Assembly: GCA_025923995.1 (NCBI GenBank)
Contig: JAICEW010000025.1
Span: forward strand, 1 to 34,420
Length of the DNA: 34,420 nt
Direction of reading: 5' to 3'
DNA from: Vicinamibacteria bacterium
GTDB lineage: Bacteria; Acidobacteriota; Vicinamibacteria; Fen-336
The number at the start of each line of letters is the position of its first letter. Positions within the stretch are counted from its first letter, which is position 1. The translations under genes were made by a program, and so were the position numbers. Positions 30,642 to 34,420 of the stretch are shown here, one piece after another. Under the pieces are notes generated by a model. It had not been told where the DNA came from. It ran no database searches and saw only the letters and a program-made list of their open reading frames with translations.

Positions 30642-32026
30642 CTCCGGCGTCCCGGGCGCGCGTCGCCGGCGAGCAGGAGCGTCAGGTCGACCACGTTGGT
30701 GCCGGTGGGACCGGTCACGATGAGGTCGCCCAGCGGTCCCAGGAAGTTCGTGGAGTCGTTCGCGGCCAGGATCTCGCCCACCGCGGGCAGGCCGGCCGCC
30801 TTCGCGCGCCGCAGCGTGTCGTGGTCGACCATGCCGCCCGCCGCGTGGCTGGCGCCGTCGACGCCGTCGGTGGCCATGCTGGCGACGACCGCGAAGTTGG
30901 GGAACTGGGCCAGCGGCTCGGCTGCCGCCACCGCCAGCTCCTGGTTGCGTCCTCCCGCGCCCTCGCCGCGCACGGTGACGGTCGTCTCGCCGCCCGCGAG
31001 CAGGCAGACGGGCGCGGCGGCGGGGGTGCCGGACTCGACGCACTCGCGCAGGATCGAGGTCAGCACGCGCGCGGCCTCGCGCGCCTCGCCCTCCAGGTAG
31101 GACGTCAACACCAGCGGCGTGAGGCCCAGCCGCCGCGCCTCCTGCGCCGCCGCCTCGATCGTCCAGCGGTTGCTGCCGATGACGCGGGTCACCACGCGGC
31201 GGAACAGCACGTCGCCCGGCTTGGGTGTCTCGGGCACGTCGCCGGCGGCGCCCGCCTCCAGGTGGCGCCGGACGCGCTTGGGCACCGCGGCCAGGATGCC
31301 GCGCGAGCGCAGGACGCCGAGCGCGTCTTCGTACGTCGTCGGATCGGGCACCGTCGGCCCGGAGGCGATGGTGCTGAGGTCGTCGCCCACGACGTCCGAG
31401 AGCACCAGGCACACCACGCGGGCCGGCGCCGCGGTGCGTGCGAGGCCGCCTCCCTTGAGGCGCGAGAGGTGCTTGCGGACGGTGTTGAGCTCGCCGATGT
31501 TGGCGCCCGAGCGCTGGAGCTGCGACGTGACCGCGGCCTTGTCCTCCAGCGAGATGCCGCGCACGGGCGAGGGCAGCAGCGCGGACGCGCCGCCCGAGAT
31601 GAGCACGAGGAGCAGGTCGTCCGCGCCCAGCCCACGCGCGAGCGTCTCGATCTCCGACGCGGCCGTCTGCCCCCGCTCGTCGGGCAGGGGGTGGCGCGCG
31701 ACGCGCAGGCGCGTCCGCGTGAGCGGCCGCGCGGGAGCGGACGAGTCCACCGCGATCGCCTCGGCCATCCGCTCGCCCAGCACCTCCTCGGCCGCCCGTC
31801 CCATGGCCGAGGCGGCCTTGCCCGCGGAGACCACCACCAGGCGGCCCCGACGGCCCAGGCGATAGGAGGAGCCCCCGACGTGGATCGCGTTGTCGTCCAC
31901 GCGCAGATGGCGCGCCACCAGCCGGGCCGGGTCGGCCGCGTGCAGGCCCGCGGCCAGGATGTCCTTGGCCGCCTGCCGCAGGCGCCTGCGGTCCCAGCGC
32001 GGTCCGTCGGCGGCGGACGTGCTCAT
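30635..32026 (-). CDS. glycerate kinase, type II (GckA/TtuD, DUF4147-MOFRL)
   Basis: A 463-residue two-domain protein. The N-terminal DUF4147 domain shows VVVSAGKAASAMGRAAEEVL near 65, HPLPDERGQTAASEI, and LVLISGGASALLPSP near 138. LNTVRKHLSRLKGGGLA and LVLSDVVGDDLSTIASGPT follow. The C-terminal MOFRL domain has LLAGGETTVTVRGEGAGGRNQE and SMATDGVDGAS. It phosphorylates D-glycerate to 2-phosphoglycerate, linking serine or glyoxylate breakdown to glycolysis. The family assignment is strong; glycerate is inferred from it. The gene is followed closely by grpE; nothing suggests a functional link. Confidence 0.93.
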   Translation of the reverse strand: MSTSAADGPRWDRRRLRQAAKDILAAGLHAADPARLVARHLRVDDNAIHVGGSSYRLGRRGRLVVVSAGKAASAMGRAAEEVLGERMAEAIAVDSSAPARPLTRTRLRVARHPLPDERGQTAASEIETLARGLGADDLLLVLISGGASALLPSPVRGISLEDKAAVTSQLQRSGANIGELNTVRKHLSRLKGGGLARTAAPARVVCLVLSDVVGDDLSTIASGPTVPDPTTYEDALGVLRSRGILAAVPKRVRRHLEAGAAGDVPETPKPGDVLFRRVVTRVIGSNRWTIEAAAQEARRLGLTPLVLTSYLEGEAREAARVLTSILRECVESGTPAAAPVCLLAGGETTVTVRGEGAGGRNQELAVAAAEPLAQFPNFAVVASMATDGVDGASHAAGGMVDHDTLRRAKAAGLPAVGEILAANDSTNFLGPLGDLIVTGPTGTNVVDLTLLLAGDARPGRRRD

Positions 32027-32069
32027 CGGTGGTTCATCGGCGGAAGGGACGCGCGCGTGCGGCCGCGCG

Positions 32070-32345
32070 TCAGTGGGATTGACGCCGGTCCTGCTCGCTC
32101 AGCCGGGTCAGGGTGTCGAAGCCCTGCAGGAGGCTCTCGGCCATCGCCTGGAAGTCGGAGCAGCAGCACACCCGCTCCAGGTCCTTCATGAGCTTGGCGT
32201 ACGCGCGGTCGATCACGGCCCGGTTGCCGTCGTTGACGAGGCCGCTGCACTGCAGGTGCTCGAGGTGCCTCAGGAACTCCTCGCGGTAGAAGGCCGTCAG
32301 GGCGCGCCGCATCTCAGGGCTCGCGCTGCGTTTGTCAGGCTCCAA
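32070..32345 (-). CDS. small unknown protein with a Cys-Cys-Cys motif (91 residues)
   Basis: A short, helical, soluble-looking protein. The N-terminal half is rich in Arg and Glu (MRRALTAFYREEFLRHLEHL). The C-terminal half contains LERVCCCSDFQAMAESLLQGF, with three adjacent cysteines and another Cys in LQCSG, which could bind a metal or sense redox state. No family is recognised. TTG 32345 is chosen because GGAGGT precedes it by three bases; a GTG at 32369 would add eight residues. Upstream on the minus strand, TTGGCT at -35 spacing from TTACCG and an alternative TAAGCT are weak promoter candidates. It is 43 bases from the glycerate kinase gene. Confidence 0.65.
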   Translation of the reverse strand: MEPDKRSASPEMRRALTAFYREEFLRHLEHLQCSGLVNDGNRAVIDRAYAKLMKDLERVCCCSDFQAMAESLLQGFDTLTRLSEQDRRQSH

Positions 32346-32430
32346 GGCACCTCCGGCGCTCACGGCCACGTCGGTAAAGAGCTGATTCGAGCTTAGCCAA
32401 GCGCCGCGCCCGATGTCAACCCGCGCCGCT

Positions 32431-34420
32431 TCAGCGGCCGAGCCGTCCGGGGCCCATCACGATGAAGCCGCCCCAGTAGAACGGATGCGCGTAGCGGCGG
32501 TCGGACTTGACCGAAAGCGCGGCCGTGCGCAGCGCGTCCGCCGTTCCGCGGCCTCCCGACAGCGCGCGGTGGAAGGCGACCATCAGCTTCGAAGTGCTCT
32601 GCGAGTCGACCTTCCACTGGCTCACGACCGTGGCGGGGCAGCCCGCGACGGCGAACGCCCAGCTGAGCCCGATCAGGCCCTCGCCGCGCCCGGGCCGTCC
32701 GCGTCCCGTCTCGCACGCGGAGAGGACCGCGACGTCGGCGCGCAGGTCCATCTCCATGATCTCCCACGCCTCGAGCAGCCCGTCCTCGGCCTCGCCGGGC
32801 GCGGGGCGCGCCAGCACCAGCTGCGAGTAGAGCGGGCTCGCGTCGTTGAGCAGGCCGTGTGCGGCGAAGTGCAGGAGCCGATGGCGTGCCGCCTCCGCCT
32901 TGACCCGCGCCTCGCGCGCCTCATCGCCGACGTACACGACGCTGCCGGCTCCGTACAGGCGGCCCAGCGCGCGCACTTCGTCCGCCGCCTCGGGCAGCGG
33001 ACCCAGGTCCGCGCCGCGATGCAGGGACGCCACCTGCCGCCGCTGGCGCTCGTCCACCGTGGGATCGCCCAGCGCCAGCAGCCCGAGCGTCTGGCCCACC
33101 CGCTGGGGGCGCCGGCTCATCTCGTGGAGCGCGGTGAACGAGGGGACGTACGCGACCGCGCGGTCCTCCAGCAGGTAGCGCCCCGGCCGGCACTCGAGCG
33201 CCTGGAAGGGCAGCTCCCACAGCGGCCCGTCGGGCACGACGACGAGCCGGTCGAAGGACGGCAGCTCGCGGCGCACGGGCCCCAGCAGCGTGGCACACAG
33301 GTCCCGGGCCTGAGCGCGCACGCCCAGGTCGCGCGCGGCCAGCGCCTCGCGGAAGCGCCGCGTGCGCTCCTGCAGCGCGCGCCGGCCGGCCGCGAGGGCG
33401 TGGAGCTTCAGCGGGCCCGAGCGGGACAGGGCGAACAGGTACGTCTCGTCGTCGGTGACGGCGTAGGAGACCGCGAGGGTCCGCTCGTCGAGCAGCGCGC
33501 GCGTGTCCTCCAGGCGCCAGGGCGCCGTCTGCCCGCTCCGCGTGCGGATCTCCGGATGGGCGGCGAAGACCTCGCTGCGGAAGGCCTCGTACTGGCGCCG
33601 GGCCTCCCGCAGGGTCTCGCGCGCGGCGGCGAGCCCGGCCGGGTCGGCGGGCTCCGCCCGCTCGCGCTCCTGGGCGCGCGCGCCGGCGCGCGCGAGCGCC
33701 TCGCGCAGGGACGTCTGCCGCTCGCGCTCGGACGCCGTGAGCAGCGAGTCGAGCCGCGTCCGGCCGCCGCCCAGCGCCTCGACCAGCGCGCGGGCTCGTC
33801 CCCGCTCCGCCTGGGCCAGCGCGGTCTCCGCCCGGCCCTGGCGCGCGCTGAGCCGCATCAGGCCCTCGTACGACGAGGTGTTGAGCTCGAGGAACCTCTG
33901 CTTCTCCACCTCGTCGCCCGCCACCTGGTCGCGGAGCGCTTCGGTGGCGCGGATGGAGTGCTCGAAGGCCGCGGCCGCCTCCTCGTCCCGTCCCAGCGCG
34001 GCCAGCGCGATGCCCTTCGCGTTCCACGCGTCCGCGCGACGGCGATCGCTGTCCAGGCGCTCCGCCGCGGCCAGCGCCTCGTCGGCCGGCGGCAGCGCCG
34101 CGGGGGCGCGGCCCAGCTGCACCAGCGTGAGGGCCTGCTGGCACAGGATCGGGATCAGCGCGTCGAGGTTCCCGCCGCGGACCACACCGACCGCGCGCTC
34201 CCCTTCGGCGGCGGCCTCCTCGTTGCGGCCGTCCTCGAGCGCCAGCCGCGCCAGCTCGGAGTGCGCCAGCGCGGCCGCTTCCCGGGCGCCCCCCTTGCCG
34301 GCCAGGGCGGCCGACTCCTCCAGGCTCGCGCGCGCCTCGGCGCTCCGTCCCAGCTCGGTCAGCACGCTGGCCGCCTGCACCCGCTCGAAGATCGCGCCGA
34401 ACTCGTTGCCCAGCTTCTCC
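32431..34420 (-). CDS. second TPR-CHAT protein, 5' end outside the window
   Basis: The frame is open at the right edge, so the N-terminus is missing; 662 residues are visible. The first 180 or so are TPR-like helices (AEARASLEESAALAGKGG, DEALAAAERLDSDRRRADAW, DEEAAAAFEHSIRATEAL). A long charged coil follows (ERERQTSLREALARAGARAQ), then a C-terminal CHAT domain of about 330 residues. The CHAT catalytic His is in LLHFAAHGLL (codon 32857-32859) and the Cys in LSACETGRG (codon 32713-32715). It ends FYWGGFIVMG followed by PGRLGR, a normal CHAT end with no membrane anchor, unlike the protein at 18356. A caspase-like protease or scaffold role is inferred. No partner gene is visible in this window. 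Confidence 0.9.
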   Translation of the reverse strand, partial: EKLGNEFGAIFERVQAASVLTELGRSAEARASLEESAALAGKGGAREAAALAHSELARLALEDGRNEEAAAEGERAVGVVRGGNLDALIPILCQQALTLVQLGRAPAALPPADEALAAAERLDSDRRRADAWNAKGIALAALGRDEEAAAAFEHSIRATEALRDQVAGDEVEKQRFLELNTSSYEGLMRLSARQGRAETALAQAERGRARALVEALGGGRTRLDSLLTASERERQTSLREALARAGARAQERERAEPADPAGLAAARETLREARRQYEAFRSEVFAAHPEIRTRSGQTAPWRLEDTRALLDERTLAVSYAVTDDETYLFALSRSGPLKLHALAAGRRALQERTRRFREALAARDLGVRAQARDLCATLLGPVRRELPSFDRLVVVPDGPLWELPFQALECRPGRYLLEDRAVAYVPSFTALHEMSRRPQRVGQTLGLLALGDPTVDERQRRQVASLHRGADLGPLPEAADEVRALGRLYGAGSVVYVGDEAREARVKAEAARHRLLHFAAHGLLNDASPLYSQLVLARPAPGEAEDGLLEAWEIMEMDLRADVAVLSACETGRGRPGRGEGLIGLSWAFAVAGCPATVVSQWKVDSQSTSKLMVAFHRALSGGRGTADALRTAALSVKSDRRYAHPFYWGGFIVMGPGRLGR

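Noticed and set aside
32376-32398. GAGCT-N5-GAGCT direct repeat before the 91-residue gene as an operator
   Set aside because: Two five-base units with no dyad and no second copy nearby; too weak to call.

Overview
The window is GC-rich bacterial chromosome; almost every codon ends in G or C. Genes are dense on both strands and no gap exceeds about 210 bases. LptD points to a Gram-negative (diderm) envelope. The mix of secreted PD40, FG-GAP and DUF11 proteins, an M36 peptidase and TPR-CHAT proteins resembles Acidobacteriota or related soil and sediment lineages, but the phylum is inferred from gene content, not shown. I see no rRNA, tRNA, CRISPR array, insertion sequence, integrase or phage gene.

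Left part (1-9828): the 3' end of a gamma-glutamyltransferase family gene; a RarD-type EamA transporter overlapping a secreted PD40 propeller protein; two small uncharacterised genes; a bacterioferritin-associated ferredoxin plus bacterioferritin pair behind a sharp promoter covered by a Fur-like palindrome; an atypical SDR overlapping an ACT-domain (DUF5612-like) gene; a TerC/Alx transporter behind a candidate manganese (yybP-ykoY) riboswitch; a convergent secreted beta-sandwich protein; and a long-form ispH.

Middle (9829-21196): two secreted proteins, an M36-type metallopeptidase and a 1246-residue protein with 14 FG-GAP-like repeats and two DUF11 domains. On the minus strand follow a PLP-dependent threonine/serine dehydratase, a small membrane protein, and an ECF sigma factor with its zinc-binding anti-sigma factor. 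The sigma gene diverges from a 946-residue TPR-CHAT protein with a hydrophobic N-terminus and a C-terminal membrane segment. This looks like a protease-sigma signalling module.

Right part (21197-34420): a plus-strand envelope and isoprenoid run: fabI, lptD, rfbB, a GDP-sugar SDR and an HpnA-like SDR, the last four joined by overlapping or nearly adjacent start and stop codons. It continues into a fused phytol-kinase/phytyl-phosphate-kinase-like (VTE5-VTE6) protein and a UbiA prenyltransferase. Convergent to these on the minus strand are grpE, a type II glycerate kinase, a 91-residue unknown protein, and a second CHAT protein that runs off the right edge.

Three themes recur: iron and manganese control (bfd-bfr, TerC), envelope biogenesis (lptD, rfbB, SDRs, fabI, ispH), and CHAT proteases. 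Many genes also share a TAnnnT box 15-40 bases before the start codon, often followed at once by a hairpin.
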